NCBI GenBank assembly: GCA_014381105.1
Contig: JACMIO010000006.1
Span: 1-11,417, forward strand
Source of the DNA: a bacterium
Lineage (GTDB): Archaea > Thermoproteota > Nitrososphaeria > Nitrososphaerales > Nitrososphaeraceae
Direction: 5' to 3'
DNA: 11,417 bases
Shown here: piece by piece, positions 1 through 8,358 of the stretch
How positions within the stretch are numbered: position 1 is the stretch's first letter
How the letters are laid out: every line of letters begins with the position of its first letter
Translations under genes and position numbers: made by a program
The notes under the pieces: generated by a model
Database searches by the model: none
The model's input: the letters and a program-made list of their open reading frames with translations, nothing else
Told to the model about the DNA's origin: nothing

Positions 1-186
1 GATTTTGTTTCGAGAGATAGTAGTTATTATGAAAATATCCTAAACGAAATGGCAAAGAATAATACATTTTCACATATCGGAAATGTGACTTGGGTTAAAA
101 TGTTACCATTCAAAAACCTGACCCAGATCCAAAATATTGACCAGGACAACAAAACGTCCCTCGCACTGAATTTTATGGAAGAATAA
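1..186 (+). CDS. C-terminal fragment of an unrecognised protein (5' end outside window)
   Basis: An open frame runs from the first base to a TAA at 184-186 and gives about 61 residues, beginning DFVSRDSSYYENILNEM and ending LALNFMEE. It is mixed polar and hydrophobic, with no membrane segment, cysteine motif or catalytic signature that I can see, and I do not recognise the family. It is called coding because the frame stays open to the window edge, the composition looks protein-like, and a T-tract typical of archaeal 3' ends follows within ten bases of the stop. The product is cut by the window, so its function cannot be judged. It is separated from rpoH by almost 400 bases and is probably a different transcription unit. 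Confidence 0.6.
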   Translation, partial: DFVSRDSSYYENILNEMAKNNTFSHIGNVTWVKMLPFKNLTQIQNIDQDNKTSLALNFMEE

Positions 187-193
187 CGGCATA

Positions 194-200
194 TTTTTTT
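194..200 (+). terminator. T-tract, probable transcription terminator of the upstream gene
   Basis: Seven consecutive T residues on the coding strand begin eight bases after the stop codon of the upstream partial gene. Archaeal RNA polymerase terminates at runs of U without needing a hairpin, so the position and composition fit an intrinsic terminator. No strong stem precedes it. Confidence 0.5.
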
Positions 201-277
201 AGAAATTTCGATTCATTTTCTATTAGTGTAGGATGGTGTCATTTTTGTATTGGTGCCACATCTAAAACCGATTAGCT

Positions 278-295
278 TTCTCATTCTAGTGAGAA
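278..295 (+). repeat. Small inverted repeat (6-bp stem, 6-base loop)
   Basis: TTCTCA at 278-283 is the exact reverse complement of TGAGAA at 290-295, with TTCTAG between. No T-tract follows, so it is not an obvious terminator. It could be a protein-binding palindrome or chance in AT-rich DNA. Confidence 0.35.
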
Positions 296-476
296 TAATT
301 ACGCAACCCTACTGGGTCTACGAATTTGAACTATTAACTTGAACCAAAATCTAGATAAGATGTAACAATTGATGAAATGTTATCGATATTTTAGAAGAAA
401 GCTTGGACCAATTTCATTGCCCAAAATTAGGGTTATAGGCGCTTTTCATCTCTAATTAGTACCAAAACGCCTTTAA

Positions 477-508
477 TTTCCCTTAACAAATGGCAAATTT
501 TCCCTTAA
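477..508 (+). repeat. Direct repeat TTTCCCTTAA spaced 22 bp, possible regulator site
   Basis: TTTCCCTTAA occurs at 477-486 and again at 499-508. The period of 22 bp is about two helical turns, which would place both copies on the same face of the DNA. The pair ends about 75 bases before the rpoH start and about 32 bases before the candidate TATA box, a common location for an archaeal activator or repressor site. An imperfect inverted repeat, GCCTTTAAT (469-477) against ATTAAAAGGC (514-523) with one bulged base, encloses the pair. No binding protein can be named. Confidence 0.4.
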
Positions 509-539
509 ACTGGATTAAAAGGCATTACAATCTGAGAAT

Positions 540-549
540 GTATTTATTA
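540..549 (+). promoter_or_regulatory. Candidate TATA box for the rpoH-rpoB-rpoA operon
   Basis: GTATTTATTA, preceded by the purine-rich GAGAA (534-538, a possible BRE), lies about 40 bases before the rpoH TTG. With the usual archaeal distance of about 26 bases, transcription would start near 570 and leave a leader of only a dozen bases. That agrees with the absence of a Shine-Dalgarno sequence before rpoH. A second weaker AT-rich candidate, GATATTAG (552-559), would give a fully leaderless mRNA. Confidence 0.4.
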
Positions 550-583
550 CGGATATTAGATTTTGAATTAAGATTCTCGAATT

Positions 584-835
584 TTGTCTTCTGATAAAAA
601 AGATATTATAATTACGAACCATGTATATCAGCCCAAACACGAAATTTTGTCCAAAAAAGAAGCTGAAGAAGTTTTAAAGAAATACAATACAAAGCCAAGT
701 CAGCTCCCATACATATTAATTAACGACAAGGGACTAGAAGATCTAGACGTGAGACCTGGAGATATTATTAAGATAACAAGAACGTCATTTACTGCAGGCG
801 AAAGTGTCTATTATAGGTATGTAGTGGAGGATTAA
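584..835 (+). CDS. rpoH: DNA-directed RNA polymerase subunit H (Rpo5)
   Basis: This is the small archaeal RNA polymerase subunit that corresponds to the C-terminal domain of eukaryotic Rpb5 and sits near the downstream DNA and lower jaw of the enzyme. The 83-aa length is usual for the family. The diagnostic sequence is present: PKHEILSKKEAEEVLKKY (17-34), QLPYI (40-44), the core RPGDIIKITR (57-66), and TAGESVYYRYVVED to the end. The start must be TTG at 584 because an in-frame stop lies at 569-571 and no ATG or GTG is available. No Shine-Dalgarno precedes it, which suggests a leaderless or very short-leader transcript. It is the first gene of the operon, and rpoB begins two bases after its stop. 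Confidence 0.95.
   Translation: MSSDKKDIIITNHVYQPKHEILSKKEAEEVLKKYNTKPSQLPYILINDKGLEDLDVRPGDIIKITRTSFTAGESVYYRYVVED
826..830 (+). promoter_or_regulatory. Shine-Dalgarno GGAGG of rpoB, fixes a TTG start
   Basis: GGAGG lies inside the last codons of rpoH, seven bases before TTG at 838. This strong ribosome site supports the TTG over the next in-frame ATG at 859, and points to translation coupled with rpoH. Confidence 0.75.
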
Positions 836-837
836 CC

Positions 838-3800
838 TTGTCACAAAAAACACTCGATATGTGGGCAATTATCCACAACATTTTGCAAAAGGAAGGAGTA
901 GCAAGACAACATCTCAATTCCTATGGCGAATTTATTGAGAGAGGATTACAGAGTATCATTGATGAAGTTGGTGAGATAGAAATTGAGACTGCTGAATACC
1001 CCTATAAAATTAGGCTGGGTAAAATTAAACTACAACAACCACGAATAATGGAGCTTGACGGTTCGGTAACTCATGTGGCCCCTGTGGAAGCCAGACTTCG
1101 CAATCTAACCTACGGTTCACCTATTATGCTTGAATGCAGTATTGTTGAAGACGATAAAATACTAGAGTCGAGATTTATCCATATTGGAGATATCCCCGTA
1201 ATGGTAAAGTCAAACGCATGTATTTTACATAATCTTCCTGAAACTAAACTTATCGAACTAGGCGAGGATCCAAAAGACCCGGGTGGCTATTTTGTAATTA
1301 ATGGTTCAGAGCGAGTAATCATCGGCTTAGAAGACCTGTCATATAACAAGATACTTGTTGATACAGAAGAAACGACAGGTACCTTGGTTTACAAGGCTAA
1401 AGTTTACTCTTCAATTGTCGGATACCGTGCGAAACTGGAACTAATAATGAGACCAGACGGCTCAATTGTTGCTAAAATTCCTGGATCTCCTGTAGACATT
1501 CCACTTATCACATTAATTAGGGCTTTAGGTCTTGAATCTGATAAAGATCTTGCAGACGGTATATCTTTAAATTCAATAATACAGGATGAGTTGGAACCCT
1601 CCTTTGAAAAAGCCGGAGAAATAGTGACAAGTGGCGATGCAATTGTATACATAAGCAAGAGAATAGCACCTGGAATGTTAGAAGAGTTTCAGATAAAGAG
1701 AGCTGAAACTTTACTCGATTGGGGTTTGCTTCCGCACCTTGGAAAGAATCCTGAAAACAGAAACGAAAAGGCACTCTTTTTGGGAGAGGCAACATGTAAG
1801 TTAGTTGAACTCAGGCTTAGTTTGGTAGCATCAGATGATAAAGACCATTATGGTAATAAGGTAATAAAATTCGCAGGCCAGATGCTAGCTGATCTCTTTA
1901 GAACTGCATTTAGAAATCTTGTACGCGATATGAAATATCAACTGGAAAGGTCAGGTCAAAAACGAGGGATAAATGCGGTTGCAGCTGCAGTAAGACCCGG
2001 AATAATTTCTGATAAATTAAACAACGCCATCGCAACAGGAAACTGGGGAAGGGGAAGAGTTGGTGTAACCCAGTTATTAGACAGAACAAATTACATTTCA
2101 ACTATTAGCCATCTCCGTCGAATTCAATCACCTTTGAGCAGAAGTCAGCCTAATTTCGAAGCAAGGGATCTTCATTCAACGCACTTTGGTAGAATATGTC
2201 CAGCTGAAACTCCTGAAGGATCAAACTGCGGTCTAGTAAAAAATATTGCTTTATCTTCCATTATTTCGGTAAGTGTTTCTGTTTCAGAGATAATCGAAAA
2301 ATTATATGAGTTGGGAGCACATCCTGTTGAAGAAGCGTCTGACATATTGCGTAAGAGTGGTACCAGGATATTTGTAGATGGACGCCTTATTGGTTACTAC
2401 GATAACGGACAGCATCTTACAGATACGCTAAGAAGTTTGAGAAGATCTGGGAAAATTCATGCACATGTTGGAATTTACTTTTACTCAAACGAAAATGAAA
2501 TCGCAACAAAGCGACTTTATGTAAGTTGTAATTCCGGAAGAATACTTAGACCTCTTGCAATAATAAAGGAAGGAAAACCGGTAATAACACTGGACGTGCT
2601 TGACTTGATAAAGAGGAACATGAAATCATGGTCTGATTTGTTATGGATGGGTATGATAGAGTTAATTGACGCAAATGAAGAAGAAAATTGTTATGTGGCA
2701 ATGGACTACGCCAGTCTTGAGCCAAATCACACTCATCTTGAAATTTATCCACCATCAATACTTGGCGTTGGAGCTTCTATTATTCCGTATCCAGAACACA
2801 ATCAATCTCCAAGAAATACATATGAGAGTGCAATGGCAAAACAGAGTCTTGGATTTTCCACACCTTTGATGAATGCCAGTACTTATGTAAGACAACACTT
2901 TATGCTATATCCACAGATACCGGTTGTTACTACCAAAGCGATCAACCTTCTTGGACTGGAAGAACGTCCCACAGGTCAGAACTGTATTGTTACAGTATTA
3001 CCATTTGAAGGATATAACATTGAAGATGCAGTAGTCTTTAACAAATCGTCGGTGGATAGAGGCCTTGGAAGAACCTTCTTCTACAGGGTATACGAGGCAG
3101 AAGCAAAACAGTATCCAGGCGGAATGAAAGACAAGTTTGAAATTCCATCATCTGATGCAAATATCAGAGGATATCGAGGCGAAAAATCATACCGTTTACT
3201 CGAAGATGACGGTGCTATTATGCACGAATCAATTGTAAACGGAGGAGATATTTTGATTGGTAGAACATCCCCGCCCAGGTTTATGGAAGAATACAAAGAA
3301 TTTGAGGTAAAGGGTCCGTACCGAAGGGACACATCCATAGGGGTAAGGCCATCTGAGAATGGTGTTGTTGATTCTGTTGTGATGACTCAGTCTGTAGATG
3401 GAGGAAAAATGTACAAAATTAGGGTTAGAGACATGAGAATTCCTGAAATTGGCGACAAGTTTGCTTCAAGACATGGACAAAAGGGTGTAGTAGGTATGCT
3501 TGTTCCACAAGAAGATCTTCCTTACACTGAAGATGGAGTAGTTCCGGATGTTTTGATTAATCCCCACGCATTTCCATCAAGAATGACTGTGGGTCAGTTT
3601 ATGGAGTCCTTGGCAGGAAAATCCTCAGCGCTTAGAGGAAAAGTTGTTGACGGTTCAGCTTTTGTTGGTGAAAAGGTAAACGATCTCAAAGAGATACTGG
3701 AAAAATATGGCTTCAAATCAACTGGAAAAGAGGCAATGTATGATGGACGTACAGGCAAAAAGTTCAACGCAGAAGTATATGTGGGCGTTGTCTATTACCA

Positions 3801-4188
3801 GAAACTTCACCATATGGTCGCTGACAAGATTCACAGTAGAGCGAGAGGACAAGTTCAGATGCTGACAAAACAGCCTACAGAAGGTCGTGCAAGAGGTGGA
3901 GGTCTTAGATTTGGTGAAATGGAGCGGGACTGTTTGATTGCATACGGTGCTTCTATGATGTTAAAAGATAGGCTGTTAGAAGAGTCGGACAAGGCGGAAG
4001 TAAATATTTGTGAACGCTGCGGATTACTGGCTTATTACGATGTAAAACAAAGAAGATATGTATGCAGAGTTTGTGGTGACAGAGCCAAAATATCGTCAGT
4101 TGCTATTGCATATGCATTTAAACTGTTATTGCAAGAGATGATAAGCCTCAATGTTGCTCCAAGGTTGATTCCAAAGGAGAAAGTGTAA
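838..4188 (+). CDS. rpoB: DNA-directed RNA polymerase subunit B (Rpo2), undivided
   Basis: This is the second-largest catalytic subunit, the counterpart of bacterial beta and eukaryotic Rpb2. At 1116 aa it is a full-length archaeal B subunit, not split into B'' and B' as in many methanogens and halophiles. Visible landmarks in order: protrusion and lobe in the N-terminal half; the fork region TQLLDRTNYISTISHLRR (411-428), which corresponds to the rifampicin-pocket region of bacterial beta; HSTHFGRICPAETPEGSNCG (446-465); GYNIEDA (725-731); the catalytic-centre stretch GDKFASRHGQKG (872-883); PSRMTVGQ (913-920); and GGLRFGEMERDC (1021-1032), which contacts subunit A. A C-terminal zinc site is formed by C1058, C1061, C1076 and C1079. 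It starts at TTG with a GGAGG site seven bases upstream. rpoA follows after five bases. Confidence 0.98.
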   Translation: MSQKTLDMWAIIHNILQKEGVARQHLNSYGEFIERGLQSIIDEVGEIEIETAEYPYKIRLGKIKLQQPRIMELDGSVTHVAPVEARLRNLTYGSPIMLECSIVEDDKILESRFIHIGDIPVMVKSNACILHNLPETKLIELGEDPKDPGGYFVINGSERVIIGLEDLSYNKILVDTEETTGTLVYKAKVYSSIVGYRAKLELIMRPDGSIVAKIPGSPVDIPLITLIRALGLESDKDLADGISLNSIIQDELEPSFEKAGEIVTSGDAIVYISKRIAPGMLEEFQIKRAETLLDWGLLPHLGKNPENRNEKALFLGEATCKLVELRLSLVASDDKDHYGNKVIKFAGQMLADLFRTAFRNLVRDMKYQLERSGQKRGINAVAAAVRPGIISDKLNNAIATGNWGRGRVGVTQLLDRTNYISTISHLRRIQSPLSRSQPNFEARDLHSTHFGRICPAETPEGSNCGLVKNIALSSIISVSVSVSEIIEKLYELGAHPVEEASDILRKSGTRIFVDGRLIGYYDNGQHLTDTLRSLRRSGKIHAHVGIYFYSNENEIATKRLYVSCNSGRILRPLAIIKEGKPVITLDVLDLIKRNMKSWSDLLWMGMIELIDANEEENCYVAMDYASLEPNHTHLEIYPPSILGVGASIIPYPEHNQSPRNTYESAMAKQSLGFSTPLMNASTYVRQHFMLYPQIPVVTTKAINLLGLEERPTGQNCIVTVLPFEGYNIEDAVVFNKSSVDRGLGRTFFYRVYEAEAKQYPGGMKDKFEIPSSDANIRGYRGEKSYRLLEDDGAIMHESIVNGGDILIGRTSPPRFMEEYKEFEVKGPYRRDTSIGVRPSENGVVDSVVMTQSVDGGKMYKIRVRDMRIPEIGDKFASRHGQKGVVGMLVPQEDLPYTEDGVVPDVLINPHAFPSRMTVGQFMESLAGKSSALRGKVVDGSAFVGEKVNDLKEILEKYGFKSTGKEAMYDGRTGKKFNAEVYVGVVYYQKLHHMVADKIHSRARGQVQMLTKQPTEGRARGGGLRFGEMERDCLIAYGASMMLKDRLLEESDKAEVNICERCGLLAYYDVKQRRYVCRVCGDRAKISSVAIAYAFKLLLQEMISLNVAPRLIPKEKV

Positions 4189-4193
4189 AAATC

Positions 4194-7100
4194 ATGGAAG
4201 TTGAAGATACTCTAAAAATTTTAGGCGGTATAAAATTTAGCGTTCTATCTCCCGTTGAGATACGCAAGTTCAGTGTAGTGGAAATCACTGCCCCAGAAAC
4301 ATATGATGAGGATGGGATGGCTGTTCAAGGTGGTTTGATGGACAATAGACTAGGAACATTGGAACCGGGCCAAAAATGTGGAACCTGTGGAAATACATCT
4401 GCTAATTGCCCCGGACACTTTGGCCACATTGAATTGGCTGAAGCAGTTCTGCACATTGCCTTTGTTGATGATATTCACAAATTGTTACTTGTATCTTGCA
4501 GGTCATGTAGCAGGATAAAACTTTCGAACGAAGATCTGGCAAAATTCAAAGAGCTTATAGATACAAAGGCCGCATATGCGGTAATTACCCTTGAACATAT
4601 CAAAGAGGACATAATAGAAAAAGCCAAGAAGGTAAAAATCTGTCCTCATTGTCAAAAGGAACAATATGATCTAGTATTTACAAAGCCTACAATATTTGTA
4701 GAAAAAACAGAGATTGGTGAAAACAGGCTTCTTCCGATTACCATCCGAGAAAGACTGATGAATATTCCTAATGAGGATCTTGTTTTGCTGGGCTATGATC
4801 CCGAAACAGCAAGACCTGAATGGTTTGTTCTCCAGGTCCTACCAGTTCCTCCCGTTACCGTTAGACCTTCTATTATTCTGGAAACTGGAATAAGATCAGA
4901 AGATGACCTTACGCACAAATTAGTCGACATAATTAGGGTCAATCAAAGGCTAAAAGAAAGTAAGGAAGCAGGAACACCTCCTTTAATCGTTCAGGACCTA
5001 GTAGATCTGCTTCAGTACCATGTGACTACGTATTTTGATAATGAAGTATCTGGGATTCCTCAAGCACACCATAGATCTGGAAGACCACTGAAAACACTAA
5101 CACAGAGATTAAAAGGAAAGGAAGGTAGATTCAGAGGCTCGTTATCTGGCAAGAGAGTAGACTTTTCAAGTAGAACTGTTATTTCCCCGGATCCAAATTT
5201 GACAATCTCCGATGTTGGCGTACCGGTAGATGTTGCAAAGAAACTGACGATACCTGAAACAGTAAACGACTGGAACATTGAAGATCTAAAGAAGATGATA
5301 ACTAACGGACCAAACGATTATCCCGGAGCTAATTACATCATTCGAACAGACGGAGTTAAAATACGACTTGATTATGTTACTGATAGAACGATTCTTGCCG
5401 ATTCTATAAGTCCCGGATACATTGTGGAAAGGCATCTTCGTGATGGAGATGCGGTGATCTTTAACAGACAACCTTCTTTGCACAGAATGTCCATCATGGC
5501 ACATTACGTAAAGGTACTTCCTTACAGAACGTTTAGACTACATCCGGCAGTATGTCCACCCTACAATGCAGACTTTGATGGAGACGAAATGAATCTTCAT
5601 GTCCCACAAAGTGAGGAAGCACGAGCCGAGGCTGCGCTCTTGATGAGAGTACAGGACCAATTAATTTCTCCAAGATATGGCGGCCCAATTATTGGTGCAA
5701 TAAGGGATTTCATAACAGGTGCATTTATCCTGACTCAGGACAAGACATTTTTGAAAGAAGACGAATTTACAAATCTGGCACTGTTAGGCGGATATTCCGG
5801 ACCACTTCCTGAACCAAAGCACCTTGAAAACGGCAGAAAAATCTACACCGGAAAGCAGCTCTTTTCGCTATTCCTGCCAAAGGACTTTAATTTTGTTATC
5901 ACATCAAAATGGAACAAGGCTTCTAAGGGTGAAGGCAAAGACGTTGTCATAAAGAATGGTGAACTACTGAGTGGAGTAATTGACAAGGCATCCATCGGAG
6001 CAGAAGAACCAGATAGTGTACTACACAGAATAGTCAAGGATTATGGTAACGAAGCAGCAAAGCGATTCTTGGATTCAATTCTTATTGTATTGAAGACATT
6101 TCTGACACATAACGGGTTTTCGTACGGCTATTCAGATCTATGGTTATCAGATGAAACAAGAGACGAAATTAGTAACGTTATTCTCAAGGCATATGAAAAA
6201 GTGTATGAACTCATAAAACAACACGATGATGAAACGTTACCCTTGACAAGAGGTTTATCACCTTCAGAAGCATTAGAACTATATGTAGTAAATGAACTTT
6301 CAAGAGCACGTGACAGAGCAGGCAAAACAGCTGACCGCGCTTTTCCAGATGATAATTCTGGTGTCATCATGGCATCAACTGGAGCAAGAGGTTCCACACT
6401 AAATATTGGACAAATGACTGCCGCATTGGGCCAGCAGTCAATTAGAGGTAGAAGAATTACCAAAGGATACAGAGATAGATCACTTCCTCATTTCAAACGC
6501 AATGATGCTAACCCGGATTCCAAAGGATTTGTAAAATCAAATTATAGGGACGGACTGAGCCCACTAGAATTTTTCTTCCATGCCATGGGTGGCAGAGAAG
6601 GACTAGTCGATACTGCAGTTAGGACTCAGCAGTCTGGATACATGCAGAGAAGGTTGATAAATGCACTTGAGCATATGAAAGTAGAATATGATCAAACTGT
6701 TAGAGATCCACATGGCAACATTATACAGTTTGTATATGGTGAGGATGGGATAGATCCAGCAAAAAGCGATCATGGTGAAGCTGTAAATATTTCTAGATTG
6801 ATAGAAGGCGAATTACTTGTCGATGAAGGCAAGAAAGCCAACGAAAAGGAAGTTTTAGAAATAGTGAATAAACACTCAAAAACTCTTAATCCGAAAATAA
6901 GAGAAAAATTGTTACTATCTCTTAGTGAAAGTAAAATAAGTAGAGATGGTGCTAACAAAGTCGTAAAGAAAACGATTGATCTAATTAACAGAGCAATGGT
7001 AGAACCCGGAGAAGCTGTGGGAGTTGTTACAGCTCAGTCTATTGGCGAACCAGGTACTCAGATGACACTTAGAACTTTCCATTTTGCCGGGGTCAAAGAA

Positions 7101-8018
7101 AGAAACGTTACATTAGGACTTCCAAGGCTAATTGAACTTGTCGACGCAAGAAAGAAGCCGGTTACACCTACAATGGATGTTTATCTTGACGAAGAACATA
7201 GAGTATCAAAAGAAAAAGCGCTCAATGTGGCAAGAGATATTATATTTACAAAGGTTGCGGATCTAATTGAGAGGAGCGAGACTGATTATTCTGGTATTCT
7301 GACATTCCACATTTCTGACTCCAAATTATCTGAACGAGGATGCTCAATTGAAGATATCATGGAGGTGCTGAAGGGACCCAAGAAAAAATATGAAGTTACC
7401 CTACAGGAAGCAAAGAAAATTATTAAAATTTCTATTGCAGGCGAACCTGATGCACAAACGTTACTGACAATGAAGAACAAACTATTGAATGCCAGGGTTA
7501 AAGGTGTTCAAGATATTGAAAGAGTAACAATTGTAAAACAAGATGAAGAATGGGTTATCCAAACAGCAGGATCAAATCTATCAAAGATTATTGCAATTGA
7601 TGGTATCGACACCTCCCGAATCATAACAAATAATGTTTATGAAGTTTGGCAGACTCTTGGCATAGAAGCAGCAAGGAATGCGCTAATAAAGGAAGTAACT
7701 AATACGTTGGAAGAACAAGGACTAGAAGTCGATATGAGACATATTATGTTGGTTGCTGATCTTATGACATCAAAAGGCCACCTGCAACAAATTGGGCGAC
7801 ACGGAATCGCAGGTACCAAAACTTCAGTGCTGGCGCGTGCCGCGTTTGAAATTACAGTACCAACAATTGCAAAGGCTTCTTTGGAAGGACAGATAGAGTC
7901 CCTTAAAGGCGTAACAGAAAACGTTATAGTGGGCGCTACTGTACCTATTGGTACGGGCATGGTCGAACTTTACATGAGTGTGAAGGATGAAAATGAAAAA
8001 TCTCGAAAAAACAATTAA
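4194..8018 (+). CDS. rpoA: DNA-directed RNA polymerase subunit A, single undivided A'-A'' (Rpo1)
   Basis: This largest catalytic subunit, counterpart of bacterial beta' and eukaryotic Rpb1, is encoded as one 1274-aa frame that equals A' (about 870-880 aa) plus A'' (about 390 aa). Zinc ligands of the clamp are visible at C62, C65, C72 and H75, with a second set at C102, C105, C150 and C153. The Mg-binding loop NADFDGDEMN is at 458-467, with D460, D462 and D464 as catalytic aspartates. The bridge helix lies around 789-821 (GLVDTAVRTQQSGY). The trigger loop is in the A'' part, GEPGTQMTLRTFHFAGV at 951-967. The A''-type C-terminus ends with ATVPIGTGMVELYM. There is no stop, start or inserted segment where other archaea divide the gene (roughly 860-935). 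It begins at ATG with an AAGGAG-like site about 14 bases upstream, inside the rpoB end. Confidence 0.98.
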   Translation: MEVEDTLKILGGIKFSVLSPVEIRKFSVVEITAPETYDEDGMAVQGGLMDNRLGTLEPGQKCGTCGNTSANCPGHFGHIELAEAVLHIAFVDDIHKLLLVSCRSCSRIKLSNEDLAKFKELIDTKAAYAVITLEHIKEDIIEKAKKVKICPHCQKEQYDLVFTKPTIFVEKTEIGENRLLPITIRERLMNIPNEDLVLLGYDPETARPEWFVLQVLPVPPVTVRPSIILETGIRSEDDLTHKLVDIIRVNQRLKESKEAGTPPLIVQDLVDLLQYHVTTYFDNEVSGIPQAHHRSGRPLKTLTQRLKGKEGRFRGSLSGKRVDFSSRTVISPDPNLTISDVGVPVDVAKKLTIPETVNDWNIEDLKKMITNGPNDYPGANYIIRTDGVKIRLDYVTDRTILADSISPGYIVERHLRDGDAVIFNRQPSLHRMSIMAHYVKVLPYRTFRLHPAVCPPYNADFDGDEMNLHVPQSEEARAEAALLMRVQDQLISPRYGGPIIGAIRDFITGAFILTQDKTFLKEDEFTNLALLGGYSGPLPEPKHLENGRKIYTGKQLFSLFLPKDFNFVITSKWNKASKGEGKDVVIKNGELLSGVIDKASIGAEEPDSVLHRIVKDYGNEAAKRFLDSILIVLKTFLTHNGFSYGYSDLWLSDETRDEISNVILKAYEKVYELIKQHDDETLPLTRGLSPSEALELYVVNELSRARDRAGKTADRAFPDDNSGVIMASTGARGSTLNIGQMTAALGQQSIRGRRITKGYRDRSLPHFKRNDANPDSKGFVKSNYRDGLSPLEFFFHAMGGREGLVDTAVRTQQSGYMQRRLINALEHMKVEYDQTVRDPHGNIIQFVYGEDGIDPAKSDHGEAVNISRLIEGELLVDEGKKANEKEVLEIVNKHSKTLNPKIREKLLLSLSESKISRDGANKVVKKTIDLINRAMVEPGEAVGVVTAQSIGEPGTQMTLRTFHFAGVKERNVTLGLPRLIELVDARKKPVTPTMDVYLDEEHRVSKEKALNVARDIIFTKVADLIERSETDYSGILTFHISDSKLSERGCSIEDIMEVLKGPKKKYEVTLQEAKKIIKISIAGEPDAQTLLTMKNKLLNARVKGVQDIERVTIVKQDEEWVIQTAGSNLSKIIAIDGIDTSRIITNNVYEVWQTLGIEAARNALIKEVTNTLEEQGLEVDMRHIMLVADLMTSKGHLQQIGRHGIAGTKTSVLARAAFEITVPTIAKASLEGQIESLKGVTENVIVGATVPIGTGMVELYMSVKDENEKSRKNN

Positions 8019-8301
8019 AGAAGCAATTAGTTCTAAGAAATGCAAAATAGGAACCAGAGAGGTAATGGGCTCAATTAAAGGCTCAAAAATTATAGTTCTT
8101 TCAAATTCATTGATTGACACTAATAAATCAAAAATCTTGGAGGAAGCAAAAGCTGCACAGGTGCCAACGTTACAATATGATGGTAATTCCGTTCAGCTAG
8201 GAAGATTGTGTAATAAAACATTTAGAATAAGTACGATATCTCTGAAAGTTGGTAGCGATAATGAAATTCAGGAATTACTAAATGAATTTGGAAACAAATG
8301 A
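7993..8301 (+). CDS. rpl30e: Ribosomal protein L30e (eL30)
   Basis: This is a large-subunit ribosomal protein of the L7Ae/L30e RNA-binding family. Gene position and length (102 aa) match the L30e that follows rpoA in archaea. The family pattern is visible: an N-terminal helix, KIGTREVMGSIKGSKIIVLSNS (lysine-rich RNA-contact loop and first strands), AKAAQVPTLQYDGNSVQLGRLC, and a C-terminal strand leading to ISLKVG. The start is placed at ATG 7993 because AAGGA at 7983-7987 stands five bases before it. ATG 7987, two codons earlier, overlaps that site. The gene overlaps the end of rpoA by 26 bases in another frame, so its translation is probably coupled to rpoA. L7Ae and L30e are similar, so neighbourhood helps the assignment. 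Confidence 0.88.
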   Translation: MKNLEKTIKEAISSKKCKIGTREVMGSIKGSKIIVLSNSLIDTNKSKILEEAKAAQVPTLQYDGNSVQLGRLCNKTFRISTISLKVGSDNEIQELLNEFGNK

Positions 8302-8334
8302 TACATATGGTCAATTGCTGCTACTTTAAAGAAA

Positions 8335-8339
8335 TTTTT
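8335..8339 (+). terminator. Short T-tract between rpl30e and nusA, weak or partial terminator
   Basis: Five T residues follow the rpl30e stop by about 33 bases, just before the nusA TATA-like box. The run is short, so it probably gives partial termination at most. Confidence 0.2.
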
Positions 8340-8352
8340 CAAATCGAATTTG

Positions 8353-8358
8353 TATAAA
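8353..8358 (+). promoter_or_regulatory. Candidate internal TATA box ahead of nusA-rps12-rps7
   Basis: TATAAA at 8353-8358, within TTTGTATAAATG, lies in the only sizeable gap of the operon. The expected transcription start is near 8380, giving a leader of roughly 45 bases to the preferred nusA start. The box is close to the archaeal consensus and suggests that the nusA-rps12-rps7 part can be transcribed independently of the polymerase genes. Confidence 0.5.

Larger units (their letters stand above)
187..583 (+). other. Gene-free region upstream of the RNA polymerase operon
   Basis: This stretch of 397 bases is rich in A and T, with stops in all frames read, and has no convincing ORF or tRNA-like fold. 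It holds a T-tract just after the upstream gene, a 6-bp hairpin (278-283 with 290-295), an exact 10-bp direct repeat (477-486 and 499-508), a longer imperfect inverted repeat enclosing it (469-477 with 514-523), and a TATA-like box near 541. It most likely carries the promoter and control sites of the rpoH-rpoB-rpoA operon, but a small RNA gene cannot be excluded by eye. Confidence 0.6.

Noticed and set aside
420..432. CCCAAAATTAGGG palindrome-like element
   Set aside because: The paired arms are only three bases with an AT centre, which is expected by chance in this DNA.
369..535. TTGATGA (C-box-like) with a later CTGA (D-box-like), possible C/D box guide RNA
   Set aside because: The C box has a mismatch at its first position, and the CTGA is about 160 bases away, far beyond normal C/D RNA size. 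No internal D'/C' boxes are seen.
1404..1795. Minus-strand and alternate-frame open frames inside rpoB
   Set aside because: They lie wholly within a gene whose protein is strongly conserved, and their translations are low-complexity or resemble no protein. They are coding shadows.
7637..8120. Minus-strand open frames of about 100 codons over the rpoA end and rpl30e
   Set aside because: They are opposite strongly conserved coding sequence, with no promoter, ribosome site or recognisable protein.
8307..8357. Short ATG frame of about 16 codons between rpl30e and nusA
   Set aside because: It is too short, lacks a ribosome site and overlaps the candidate TATA box. It is more likely non-coding.
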